Shown piece by piece: positions 14,019-21,963 of a stretch of 64,000 nucleotides of DNA. Below the pieces are notes generated by a model. It saw only the letters and a list, made by a program, of their open reading frames with translations. It ran no database searches and was not told the DNA's origin. The translations under genes and the position numbers were made by a program. Every line of letters begins with the position of its first letter. Position 1 is the stretch's first letter. Source of the DNA: an uncultured Neptuniibacter sp. (GTDB lineage: Bacteria > Pseudomonadota > Gammaproteobacteria > Pseudomonadales > Balneatricaceae); NCBI RefSeq assembly GCF_947498015.1, contig NZ_CANMIR010000005.1, positions 244,924-308,923 on the forward strand. Direction: 5' to 3'.

Positions 14019-14795
14019 ATGAAGAAGCTTATTTTGGCGATAGGGATTATGTTCGTTTCAATGGTGAGTTATGCCGCAGAGACGAGCCGGTTACATGAGA
14101 TTCTCGACAGTGGTGTTCTCAAGGTCGGTACCACAGGGGATTGGAACCCGATGACGATCAAAGACCCGGCCAGTAACAGTTATCGTGGTTTTGATATCGA
14201 TATTACGACCGAACTGGCTAAGGATCTGGGGGTGAAAGTGGAATATGTTGCGACCGACTGGAAGACTCTGGTCAACGGCATCACTGCAAACAAATACCAC
14301 ATCACCGGCAGTGCCTCCCTGAATATGTCGCGGGCGAAGGTCGCCGGTTACAGTCAGCCATACTTCTACCTCTCATTTGTTCCGGTTGTGCAGGAAAAGG
14401 ATCTGTCACGTTTTAGGGATTGGTCCGATTTTAATAAGCCAGAGGTGAAAGTGGCAGCGACGCTGGGCACGGTGCAGGAGAAGATGGTCAAAGACTTTTT
14501 CCCCGCTGCCGAACATGTAGTCATTGAAGCGCCAGCGCGGGATTTTCAGGAGTTGCTAGCCCGCCGGGCTGATGTTTCTGTAACCTCCAATGTCGAAGCT
14601 GCGACGCTGGTGAGAAAGTTTAAACAGCTAGCGATTGTGCCGGTATCGGAGGCGCGTAAGCCAACGCCGATCTCCATGTTGATGCCGCAGGATGATCAGG
14701 TATGGATCAACTATGTGAATCACTGGATTGAACTGAAGCGCACGCAGGGTTTTTTCAAAAAGACGATGGAGAAATGGGGTTTAAAAAGCCTCTGA
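14019..14795 (+). CDS. Family 3 periplasmic amino-acid binding protein
   Basis: This 258-residue protein has a signal peptide of about 19 residues (MKKLILAIGIMFVSMVSYA) and a family-3 solute-binding fold, with the sequence RGFDIDITTELAKDLG typical of the first lobe. The overall pattern (SRLHEILDSGVLKVGTTGDW) also resembles cyclohexadienyl dehydratase PheC, which belongs to the same fold. It was probably recruited to the divergent ABC permease at 13181-13924, so a polar or aromatic amino acid is a likely ligand. An enzymatic role is possible but less likely given the neighbour. AAGGAATCTGAG precedes the ATG. Confidence 0.82.
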   Translation: MKKLILAIGIMFVSMVSYAAETSRLHEILDSGVLKVGTTGDWNPMTIKDPASNSYRGFDIDITTELAKDLGVKVEYVATDWKTLVNGITANKYHITGSASLNMSRAKVAGYSQPYFYLSFVPVVQEKDLSRFRDWSDFNKPEVKVAATLGTVQEKMVKDFFPAAEHVVIEAPARDFQELLARRADVSVTSNVEAATLVRKFKQLAIVPVSEARKPTPISMLMPQDDQVWINYVNHWIELKRTQGFFKKTMEKWGLKSL

Positions 14796-14801
14796 TTAGT
14801 T

Positions 14802-14824
14802 AAGGGAGCCGTGAGGCTCCCTTT
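14802..14824. terminator. Bidirectional terminator
   Basis: AAGGGAGCC-GTGA-GGCTCCCTT is a perfect 9-bp stem in the 33-base gap between the convergent binding-protein and C-S lyase genes. A short T-run occurs on both strands. Confidence 0.65.
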
Positions 14825-14828
14825 GCAT

Positions 14829-15980
14829 TCAGGCGGGCAGTTCGTTGGCCAGTGCGACCTTGATGCGGCGGACCGCTTCTTCCAGCGTGCTGCGGGTGCA
14901 GCCAAAGTTAAGGCGCATAAAGTTACCATCACCAAAGTCCCTTCCCGGCGACATACCCACGCCGGCCTGTTCAAAGAAGTGGGCAGGATTGGCGAGCTTA
15001 GCACCGGATACATCGATCCATGCGAGGTAGGTGGCTTCAATCGGTAACAGCTTTAATCCAGGAATCTGGTTGATCTCCCGATAGAGATAATCCCGGTTCT
15101 CCCTAAGATAGTTAAGTTGTTCCTGATTCCAGCTATCGCCATCTTTGTATGCGGCGATGGCTGCGGTGTAACCCAGCAGATTGACGTCTGGTACGATCCC
15201 TTTTTTCGTATTTATAAACTGCTTACGTAGTTCAGGGTTTTGGATAATGGCAAATGAGCACCCCAGACCGGCGATATTGTAGGTTTTACTGGGTGCCATC
15301 AGTGTGATGGTGCGCGTAGCAATCTCCGGATTGAGCGATGCCAGTGGGATATGTTTTAGTCCCGGCTCCAGAATCAGGTCACAGTGGATCTCATCAGAGC
15401 AGATAATCAGATCATGTTTGATCACCAGATCTGCGAGAGCCTCCAACTCATGTTGGCGGTAGACCGCTCCTCCGGGGTTATGAGGGTTGCAGAACAGGAT
15501 CAGACGGGTGCGCTCACAGAGACTCTCTTCCAGTGCTTCCAGATCGAGAATGAAATGCCCCTCTGTTTCCTTCATTGGAACGGTGCAGACCGCCCGATCA
15601 GAAAGACGAGGTGACGACATAAAGGGCGGGTAGATCGGTTTTGGTGAGATAACCGTGTCACCACTCTCTCCAACGGCGCGACACGCCAGATTTAAGCCGC
15701 AAACCAGTCCGGGCAACCAGACGATCTCATCTTGTGAGACCGACCAGTGATAGCTGTTCTGCATTCTTTCGATGGCGAGCGCATTGAGTTCGCCGGGAAC
15801 ATTGGTGTAACCGAATACCCCGTGTTCGATCCGATCATGCAGAGCCTGAATCACCGCGGGGGGTGACATAAAGTCGGTATCGGCTACCCACATCGGCAGG
15901 ATGTCGCTGTCGCGGTATTTTTCCCACTTCTGACTGGCGGTATCTTTTCGGTTTATCGGGCGATCAAATTCTTTATCCAT
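14829..15980 (-). CDS. MalY/PatB-type cystathionine beta-lyase (C-S lyase)
   Basis: The 383-residue PLP enzyme of aminotransferase class I fold cleaves C-S bonds of cystathionine or related S-conjugates to give pyruvate, ammonia and a thiol. The PLP lysine lies in APSKTYNIAGLG, and other conserved patches are WVADTDF, FCNPHNPGG and SDEIHCDL. A TTG 33 bases upstream could extend the frame, but the family starts at MDKEFDRPINR, so ATG 15980 is preferred. The substrate (cystathionine, cysteine conjugates or DMSP-related thiols) cannot be told from sequence. Its promoter lies in the 15981-16276 gap shared with leuA. Confidence 0.88.
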   Translation of the reverse strand: MDKEFDRPINRKDTASQKWEKYRDSDILPMWVADTDFMSPPAVIQALHDRIEHGVFGYTNVPGELNALAIERMQNSYHWSVSQDEIVWLPGLVCGLNLACRAVGESGDTVISPKPIYPPFMSSPRLSDRAVCTVPMKETEGHFILDLEALEESLCERTRLILFCNPHNPGGAVYRQHELEALADLVIKHDLIICSDEIHCDLILEPGLKHIPLASLNPEIATRTITLMAPSKTYNIAGLGCSFAIIQNPELRKQFINTKKGIVPDVNLLGYTAAIAAYKDGDSWNQEQLNYLRENRDYLYREINQIPGLKLLPIEATYLAWIDVSGAKLANPAHFFEQAGVGMSPGRDFGDGNFMRLNFGCTRSTLEEAVRRIKVALANELPA

Positions 15981-16207
15981 CAGCTCTGATTCTTTTGTTG
16001 TATTCGGTTGCAAAACGCGGCTCCGGCGCTATAGTGGTGGGTCACTGGATAACCGCGCTAATCCCTATAGCGCCACGCTTTCCAGAGGGTATTACAACGC
16101 TGCAGGCAATGACCAGATGCGACTGGTGAAAGAGCCGTCAAGATGTAAAAAAATCCTCTGATGAAGATCAGTATAGTTCTCTTGTACCCTCATTTGAGTC
16201 AAGTTTT

Positions 16208-16236
16208 TTGTAAAGAATTTAGTGTGCAACGATAAT
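16208..16236 (+). promoter_or_regulatory. leuA promoter
   Basis: TTGTAA and GATAAT are 17 bases apart, predicting a start near 16243 and a leader of about 34 bases before ATG 16277. No Leu-rich leader peptide or attenuator was seen, so no classical leu attenuation. The rest of the 16014-16207 gap shows nothing recognisable. Confidence 0.5.
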
Positions 16237-16276
16237 ATAAAGAAGATCGTTGGCGAGTTGGTTTGGAGCACTTCGT

Positions 16277-17818
16277 ATGAGCACAGATAATCGTGTAATT
16301 ATTTTTGATACAACCCTGCGTGATGGTGAGCAAAGTCCTGGTGCATCGATGACGCGGGATGAAAAGTTGCGTATTGCCAAACAGCTCGAAAAGATGCGTG
16401 TAGACGTGATCGAGGCGGGCTTTGCTATCGCCAGCCCGGGAGACTTTGAGTCTGTTAAAACGATCGCTGAAGCGGTTACAGAGAGCCGGGTGTGCTCGCT
16501 TTCCCGAGCACTGGATGCCGATATCGATCGTGCAGGTGAAGCGCTGAAAAATGCAGCGATGGGACGTATTCATACCTTTATTGCTACCTCTCCGATCCAT
16601 ATGAAATACAAGCTCCAGATGGAGCCTGATCAGGTGGTCGAGCAGGCTGTGAAAGCGGTAACACGTGCGCGTAATCTGATTGAAGATGTTGAGTTCTCTC
16701 TGGAAGATGCCAGCCGTTCTGAGCTGGATTTCATGTGCCGTATTATCGAAAAGGTTATTGATGCCGGTGCACGCACGATCAATATTCCGGATACCGTGGG
16801 TTATGCCGTTCCCGGTGAATTTGCACACACGATTGGTCAGCTGATTCAGCGTATACCTAATGCTGATAAAGCGATCTTCTCTGTACATTGTCACAATGAT
16901 CTGGGTCTGGCTGTGGCTAACTCTCTTGCCGCTGTTGGTGCGGGTGCGCGTCAGGTGGAATGTACAATCAATGGTTTGGGTGAGCGTGCAGGTAATGCCT
17001 CGCTGGAAGAGATCGTGATGGCGATCCGTACCCGAAAAGATACGCTGGGTGTGGAAACCAACATCGATACAACTCAGATCGTACCGGCTTCGCGTCTGGT
17101 ATCCAGTGTAACCGGTTTCCCTGTTCAGCCTAACAAAGCGATTGTCGGAGCAAATGCCTTTGCTCATGAGTCCGGTATCCATCAGGATGGTGTATTAAAG
17201 CACCGTGAAACGTACGAGATCATGACCGCTCAGGATGTGGGCTGGAATACCAATCGCATGGTATTGGGTAAGCACTCTGGTCGTGCAGCCTTCCGCAGTC
17301 GTCTGGAAGAGTTGGGAACGACGTTTGCGACTGACGCTGAGCTGAATAATGCATTTTCACGCTTTAAAGAGCTGGCAGACAAAAAGCATGAGATCTTTGA
17401 TGAAGATCTGGTAGCACTGGTGAGTGATACCCGGGCTACAGCCAGCAGTGAACAGTTCAAGCTGAGCAGCTTATCGGTGACTTCACAAACCGGTGAAACA
17501 CCAGTGGCGAAGATTGTCATGAAAGTCGGTGAGCAGGAAAAATCAGCTGAAGCGACGGGAAGCGGACCGGTGGATGCTGCATTTAAAGCGATCGAAGCGA
17601 TTGCGGCTTCAGGTGCAAGCCTGCAGATCTACTCTGTTAATGCGGTGACTGAGGGAACTGATTCTCAGGGTGAAGTCACCGTGCGTCTGGAAAATGGCGG
17701 TCGAATTGTCAATGGCCTGGGTGCAGATACGGATATTATCATCGCGTCTGCGAAAGCATATATCCATGCTTTGAATATGCTGGATGCCAATGTTCAGAAA
17801 GCTCATCCACAGGTTTAA
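16277..17818 (+). CDS. leuA: 2-isopropylmalate synthase
   Basis: LeuA condenses 2-oxoisovalerate with acetyl-CoA, the first committed step of leucine synthesis. The 513-residue protein has the TIM-barrel catalytic domain starting [14 protein letters not shown], metal ligands including HCHNDLGLA and the C-terminal allosteric (leucine-binding) domain ending with YIHALNMLD. It is the long, classical type of LeuA. The frame opens 27 bases earlier at a TTG, but GGAG lies 8 bases before ATG 16277, and the family N-terminus fits there. leuBCD are not adjacent. It is followed by a HolD-like gene after 29 bases. Confidence 0.95.
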   Translation: MSTDNRVIIFDTTLRDGEQSPGASMTRDEKLRIAKQLEKMRVDVIEAGFAIASPGDFESVKTIAEAVTESRVCSLSRALDADIDRAGEALKNAAMGRIHTFIATSPIHMKYKLQMEPDQVVEQAVKAVTRARNLIEDVEFSLEDASRSELDFMCRIIEKVIDAGARTINIPDTVGYAVPGEFAHTIGQLIQRIPNADKAIFSVHCHNDLGLAVANSLAAVGAGARQVECTINGLGERAGNASLEEIVMAIRTRKDTLGVETNIDTTQIVPASRLVSSVTGFPVQPNKAIVGANAFAHESGIHQDGVLKHRETYEIMTAQDVGWNTNRMVLGKHSGRAAFRSRLEELGTTFATDAELNNAFSRFKELADKKHEIFDEDLVALVSDTRATASSEQFKLSSLSVTSQTGETPVAKIVMKVGEQEKSAEATGSGPVDAAFKAIEAIAASGASLQIYSVNAVTEGTDSQGEVTVRLENGGRIVNGLGADTDIIIASAKAYIHALNMLDANVQKAHPQV

Positions 17819-17847
17819 GTCAGACTTAATCTAAAAAGGTAGCCAGT

Positions 17848-18711
17848 ATGCAGCAGGAACAGCTACGCCACCAATATCTGGAGGCGCTGGGAATTTCCAG
17901 CTGGTTGCCTTGTACCCAGCTGCCGGGGGCAGCGAAGTCACCTGCATGGGTTGACGATTTCCGTTATCCCGCGCCTGACATCCCCTTCCAGTCTGAGCGT
18001 GCAAGTGATGCACGGGCTGAGCTGGGCCTCGCTACTCCAAATGTTCCAAGTACCCCAGGCACACCTAAAGCTGCTGTAGCCTCACCTTCCTCTGCAGCAA
18101 CTCAGCAGCAGGGGATGTCTCAGGCTCGGGCTGCGTTGGGTTTATCTGAGGATCCGCCGACTAAAACAGCGCCAGTCAGTGATGCGGGGTCTGAACCCGT
18201 AGCCGAACAGAGTGCTGAAACTGTTGAGAATGAATCCCCGCCGGTCTTTAAACTGGCATTTCAGCGTATTGGAAAAACATTGGTTGTGGATAGTTTGCCT
18301 CCTCAGGGGGGGGGATTTTCTGAGCACTACCAGCAGCTTGCGAAGGCGATTACCTCATCTTTAGGTGAAACCGGAGAAGCGGGGGCAGCGTTTATGTTGC
18401 CCTGGCCTATGTTTGCCAGTAAAACCCTGGACCAGGGATATGCACAGGCACTGGTGGCGGTTCAGCATAAACTGAACAAAGAGATCCAGGCGAATCCGAC
18501 TGAGAAGGTTTTGCTGTTTGGGGCATCAGCTGCTCAGTTTGTGATGGAGCGAAAAGAGTCGCTTGAAGAGATTAAAGGGATCGCTTTTACCGTGAGGAAC
18601 GGAGTTAAGGCGGTCGCCAGCTATAGCTTAACCGAGGCGATGCAGCTGCCCGGTATCAAAAAACAGATCTGGTGTGATCTGCAACCACTGGTTCAGCAGT
18701 CATCTGGCTGA
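17848..18711 (+). CDS. HolD-like protein (candidate DNA polymerase III psi subunit)
   Basis: The 287-residue protein starts with RHQYLEALGISSWLPCTQLPGA, resembling the N-terminal helix pattern YL..LGI..W...LPGA of the polymerase III psi subunit (HolD). A Pro/Ala/Ser-rich linker (about 55-135) contains the repeated phrase A(R)AELGL / ARAALGL, and a C-terminal alpha/beta domain includes KVLLFGASAAQFVM. It overlaps rimI by one base, exactly the holD-rimI order known in E. coli. The protein is about twice the size of E. coli psi (137 residues), so it may be an extended form or only share the context. No firm assignment is made. Confidence 0.55.
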   Translation: MQQEQLRHQYLEALGISSWLPCTQLPGAAKSPAWVDDFRYPAPDIPFQSERASDARAELGLATPNVPSTPGTPKAAVASPSSAATQQQGMSQARAALGLSEDPPTKTAPVSDAGSEPVAEQSAETVENESPPVFKLAFQRIGKTLVVDSLPPQGGGFSEHYQQLAKAITSSLGETGEAGAAFMLPWPMFASKTLDQGYAQALVAVQHKLNKEIQANPTEKVLLFGASAAQFVMERKESLEEIKGIAFTVRNGVKAVASYSLTEAMQLPGIKKQIWCDLQPLVQQSSG

Positions 18712-19166
18712 TGTCATCTGAAGTAAAGAACCTGAATCCTGATACTGATCTGTCGGCGCTTCTGCAGATCGAACAGTCCTGTTTCTCCACCCCTCTCTCT
18801 GAACTACAGCTGCTGAAACAACTGGAAAGTCCTCGTATCGTCGCGTTGGGGTTGTTTGCTCCTGAGCTGGTCGGGTTCGCGATCTATAGTGTCGTGCTGG
18901 ATGAAGCGGAACTGTTGCAGATTGGAGTTTTTCCCACCGAGCGAGGTAGGGGGTATGCAGGCTTATTAATGCAGGCAGGTATGGGGGCTTTGCGGGAGCA
19001 GGGGGTTGTTCGGCTGATGCTTGAAGTAAGGGCGTCCAATATCGCAGCCTGTACGCTCTATGAGCGGTGCGGATTTATCGTTGATGGTCGTCGCAACAGC
19101 TACTACCCTGCAGAGGCTGAAGGTCAGGAGCGTGAAGATGCTCTTCTGATGAGTGTCACTCTTTAG
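18711..19166 (+). CDS. rimI: Ribosomal protein S18 alanine N-acetyltransferase
   Basis: RimI transfers acetyl from acetyl-CoA to the N-terminal Ala of ribosomal protein S18. The 151-residue GNAT-fold protein has the acetyl-CoA loop RGRGYAGLLM (Q/RxxGxG/A type) and the C-terminal LEVRASNIAACTLYERCGF signature shared with RimI. The start ATG shares its first base with the stop of the preceding HolD-like gene (TGATG), indicating translational coupling. The order matches E. coli holD-rimI. Sequence is only moderately distinctive among GNATs, so context adds to the call. Confidence 0.85.
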   Translation: MSSEVKNLNPDTDLSALLQIEQSCFSTPLSELQLLKQLESPRIVALGLFAPELVGFAIYSVVLDEAELLQIGVFPTERGRGYAGLLMQAGMGALREQGVVRLMLEVRASNIAACTLYERCGFIVDGRRNSYYPAEAEGQEREDALLMSVTL

Positions 19167-19214
19167 GGGAGTAACCGGTTAAGGATGAATGTTCCGCCAG
19201 GCAACCAGATGCCT

Positions 19215-19228
19215 CTGATCTGGATCAA
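19215..19228. promoter_or_regulatory. FNR/Anr-like box
   Basis: CTGATCTGGATCAA matches the FNR/Anr consensus TTGAT-N4-ATCAA at 9 of 10 fixed positions. It is centred about 94 bases before the ATG of the next gene. If it sits at -41.5, transcription would start near 19263. No binding evidence exists here. Confidence 0.5.
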
Positions 19229-19314
19229 GGGACCTGGGTATTCCCTGCTATTGCAACCGCCAAGAATCGTGTACCGTCGTATATCTCAAAGTGATCAATT
19301 TATAGTGTCTGGTT

Positions 19315-19983
19315 ATGAGCTTCACTGAAGGATTATTGCAGGGTGTATGGGCCGTGATTGCTGCACCTATCTATCTTATAGCCCTCTTTTTTGCACTAAG
19401 AGCTACGCCTTGGCGGGTGTTGGGGAGTAATCGCATTCTCCAGCATATGCTGTTTGGGGCCACTGTGATCCTGATGATTCTCTGGTCGATGCGTGCGGGT
19501 ATCTCCCCGGGGTTGGGTATCCATTTTCTGGGTATCACTGTGATGGCTTTGGTCTTTGGCTGGGATCTCGCGGTGCTTGCTGCTACGGTCGCATTGATTG
19601 GCATGGTGGTGATTGGTAAGGAGAGCCTGGATGGTCTGTTTATCAACGGTATCTGTTCGGTGCTTCTGCCCATAGCCGCGACTTATGCGATCTATTGGTT
19701 TGTTGAAAAACGGCTGCTGAAGAACTTCTTTGTCTATCTGTTTGTCTGTGGCTTTATTGGGGCGGCGGTGTCGACGGCTGTTGCAGGTCTTGCGACCAGT
19801 GCTGTGCTAGTGGTCGATGGCGTTTATACCTTTGAGAAGGTTTACCTTGAATATATCCGTTATCTGCCACTGATTATGTTCCCGGAGGGGCTGTTAAACG
19901 GCATATTCCTGACGGGTATGTTGGTGTTTTATCCTGACTGGGTACGAACCTTTGATGCTAAAGGGTATATTGATGATCAGTAA
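19315..19983 (+). CDS. CbiM-like integral membrane protein (COG3235-type)
   Basis: The 222-residue protein has about six hydrophobic segments and resembles the CbiM-like family of predicted membrane proteins (COG3235) by the pattern GISPGLGIHFLGITVMALVFGWDLA. Classical CbiM is the core of cobalt/nickel ECF transporters, but this gene stands without ATPase or EcfT partners, so metal transport is unproven. It converges on the RegA-like regulator with 6 bases between stops. An FNR/Anr-like box upstream suggests oxygen control. The function is therefore inferred only at family level. Confidence 0.7.
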   Translation: MSFTEGLLQGVWAVIAAPIYLIALFFALRATPWRVLGSNRILQHMLFGATVILMILWSMRAGISPGLGIHFLGITVMALVFGWDLAVLAATVALIGMVVIGKESLDGLFINGICSVLLPIAATYAIYWFVEKRLLKNFFVYLFVCGFIGAAVSTAVAGLATSAVLVVDGVYTFEKVYLEYIRYLPLIMFPEGLLNGIFLTGMLVFYPDWVRTFDAKGYIDDQ

Positions 19984-19989
19984 CAGAGA

Positions 19990-20520
19990 TCATCTTTTTA
20001 CCGGTCTTTTTGCCAGTTTGCGCTGTAGTGTTCTGCGGTGCATACCCAGGGCTCGGGCCGTTGCTGAGATGTTGCCCTCATGTTCAGTCAGGACCTTCTG
20101 AATATGTTCCCACTCCAGCCGGTTAACTGACATAGGTTGTTCTGTAACCTCCATCTCTGCATCCGCCTCAACCCGGTTCAGCGCAGCCAGGATCTGATCA
20201 GCATCTGCGGGTTTGGGCAGGTATTGCGTTGCGCCTAACTTGATCGCTTCCACGGCGGTTGCAATGCTGGCGTAGCCTGTCAGCATCAGAATGCGCATCT
20301 CAGGATTAGCCTGACAAAGCAATGGGATAAGGCTTAGCCCTGAATTGCCCTCCATTTTCAGATCGACAGTGGCCAGATCAGGTATCCATGTTTGTACTAA
20401 AGCTTCTGCATCTTCCGCACTACGGGCTACCTGAACTTCAAAGTCGCGCCGAGTCATTGCCCGGGATAAAACTCGGGTGAAGGTTGAATCATCATCTACT
20501 ATGAGAAAGCGTTCAGTCAT
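19990..20520 (-). CDS. RegA/PrrA/ActR-type redox response regulator
   Basis: This 176-residue regulator has a receiver domain (about 1-120; phosphate acceptor Asp53 in TVDLKM) and a short C-terminal Fis-type HTH (NISATARALGMHRRTLQRKL). This compact architecture identifies the RegA family, global regulators of redox, respiration and nitrogen genes. Its start overlaps the end of the sensor gene by 8 bases, so the pair is co-translated. Targets cannot be seen, but the divergent-operator inverted repeat at 21803-21826 lies before the sensor gene and may be an autoregulatory site. Confidence 0.87.
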   Translation of the reverse strand: MTERFLIVDDDSTFTRVLSRAMTRRDFEVQVARSAEDAEALVQTWIPDLATVDLKMEGNSGLSLIPLLCQANPEMRILMLTGYASIATAVEAIKLGATQYLPKPADADQILAALNRVEADAEMEVTEQPMSVNRLEWEHIQKVLTEHEGNISATARALGMHRRTLQRKLAKRPVKR

Positions 20521-21766
20521 TATTGGGCCTAATCGGTAGAGTTACTTCAGTTAAAGTCCCGCCATCCGGATGATTGTACAGCCGGACATCCCCTTCATAT
20601 CTCGCCAGCGTGGTTGCTGTGAGAAATAAGCCTATGCCAAGTCCCTTGCCTTTGGTGGTGACAAACGGTTTGCCCAGATTATCACTCTGCTCAAGACTGA
20701 TGCCTGCCCCCTGATCATGTATACGGAAAAAAACCTGCTGCTGGTCCCAGTCGAGTTCTATTTCTATCCCTTTGGGTTCGGCGTCAGCGGCATTGTTGAG
20801 CAGGTTTAGCAGGGACTGTTTAAGTGAGGTTGAGCAGCTTAGGCTGGGAGCTGGCCCCTCTCCTGTTATCTGGAACTGCTGAGTGACATCAGGCCGTTGC
20901 ACCATGAACTGTTCGAGGGTGTCTCTGATGAGCTGCTCAGCGGATAGCCATTGTGTCGTTGCATGCTCCTGCTGCACGGTTTGAGACATCTGCTTCAAGC
21001 GTTCAGAGCATATTTCAGTCTGCTGGCGAAGTAGTTTCAGATCTTCAAGCAGTAAAGAGTCATCTGCGTATTCATGCTCAAGTTCTTTCAGCAGTACCTG
21101 CATAGTGCTGAGGGGGGTGCCTAACTCATGTGCAGTGCCGGCTGCCATTGTGGCCAGTGATAAGAGTTGCTGATCCTGGATGCGTTTCTCGCGTTCCTGT
21201 TCAAGCCTCTCCTGTTGGCGCTGCATCGACTGTCGCATCCGCACTATAAAGTAGGTGACCACCAGAACGGTCAGTAGGAAATTGATCCACATACCCACAA
21301 TGTGGATATCGAACAGCTCCACAATTCTGTGCTGGTGGTTATCCTGCAACTGGATTAAGGGTTCATAGTAGAAGAGCAGAGAGCTGTAGATAGCAACAAC
21401 CATCGCCGCAATCAGCCATACATAGCGTTTTGATAGTGTGGCTGAAGCGATAATCAGCGGCACAAGGAGTAGAAAAATAAAGGGATTGGTTGCGCCACCC
21501 ATATGAAACAGCAGTGCGCCGTAGAGCGACATGTCAGCGATCAGTTGTGTGAAAAACTCAGGCTCGGTGACTGGCCAGGGTGAGAACAGTCGGGCATAGG
21601 TAATAACATTTAAGAGAGCTAAAACAGCTAGAGTAGAGCCGATTAGCCATACATCAAGATCAGCATTCAGACCGTAAATTGCAAAGATGATGGCCAGACT
21701 TTGCCCAAACAGGGTGACTGTCCTGATATAGGAGAGCTGGAGTAAGTTATCGCGATGATTTGCCAT
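20513..21766 (-). CDS. RegB/PrrB/ActS-type redox sensor histidine kinase
   Basis: The 417-residue kinase has about six N-terminal membrane segments, the quinone-binding heptad GGATNPF typical of RegB, the phosphorylated His in GTAHELGTPLS, and C-terminal ATPase motifs (NLLNNAADAEP, DQGAGI, GLGIGLFL). The redox-active cysteine region after the H-box is present (QQTEICSERL). Together with the regulator gene at 19990-20520 it forms the full pair. RegB-type kinases respond to the quinone pool and oxidising conditions. It is divergent from fleQ, sharing a 197-base intergenic region. Confidence 0.88.
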   Translation of the reverse strand: MANHRDNLLQLSYIRTVTLFGQSLAIIFAIYGLNADLDVWLIGSTLAVLALLNVITYARLFSPWPVTEPEFFTQLIADMSLYGALLFHMGGATNPFIFLLLVPLIIASATLSKRYVWLIAAMVVAIYSSLLFYYEPLIQLQDNHQHRIVELFDIHIVGMWINFLLTVLVVTYFIVRMRQSMQRQQERLEQEREKRIQDQQLLSLATMAAGTAHELGTPLSTMQVLLKELEHEYADDSLLLEDLKLLRQQTEICSERLKQMSQTVQQEHATTQWLSAEQLIRDTLEQFMVQRPDVTQQFQITGEGPAPSLSCSTSLKQSLLNLLNNAADAEPKGIEIELDWDQQQVFFRIHDQGAGISLEQSDNLGKPFVTTKGKGLGIGLFLTATTLARYEGDVRLYNHPDGGTLTEVTLPIRPNND

Positions 21767-21802
21767 GGCGGGATTATACCCTACACGCCGTCAGTCGGGG
21801 CG

Positions 21803-21826
21803 AGACAAAATGTCGCACTTTTGTCT
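21803..21826. promoter_or_regulatory. Inverted repeat upstream of regB
   Basis: AGACAAAA (21803-21810) and TTTTGTCT (21819-21826) are perfect 8-bp arms around TGTCGCAC. It lies 37 bases before the regB-like ATG. A related inverted repeat precedes fliE at 37958-37995. GGCGAG(N7)GTCGC inside it recalls RegA/PrrA sites, suggesting autoregulation. Confidence 0.5.
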
Positions 21827-21893
21827 AGAAGAATGAGTGATCAGTGTTTATTTGGTCAAAAAAATGCCGTTATATTCCGAGGTATTAATTGGC

Positions 21894-21907
21894 GCCATTA
21901 ATTTGAC
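21894..21907. promoter_or_regulatory. Possible FleQ box upstream of fleQ
   Basis: GCCATTAATTTGAC matches the published FleQ consensus GTCANTAAATTGAC at most positions, 56 bases before the fleQ ATG. Self-regulation by FleQ is plausible. Confidence 0.4.
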
Positions 21908-21963
21908 AATTGCCTGCCTCCCGTCCACTATTGCTGCATCAGGTTTTATGAGAGAAAAGCGGC

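Noticed and set aside
16199..17182. Minus-strand ORF opposite leuA
   Set aside because: Antisense shadow with low-complexity composition and no start signals.
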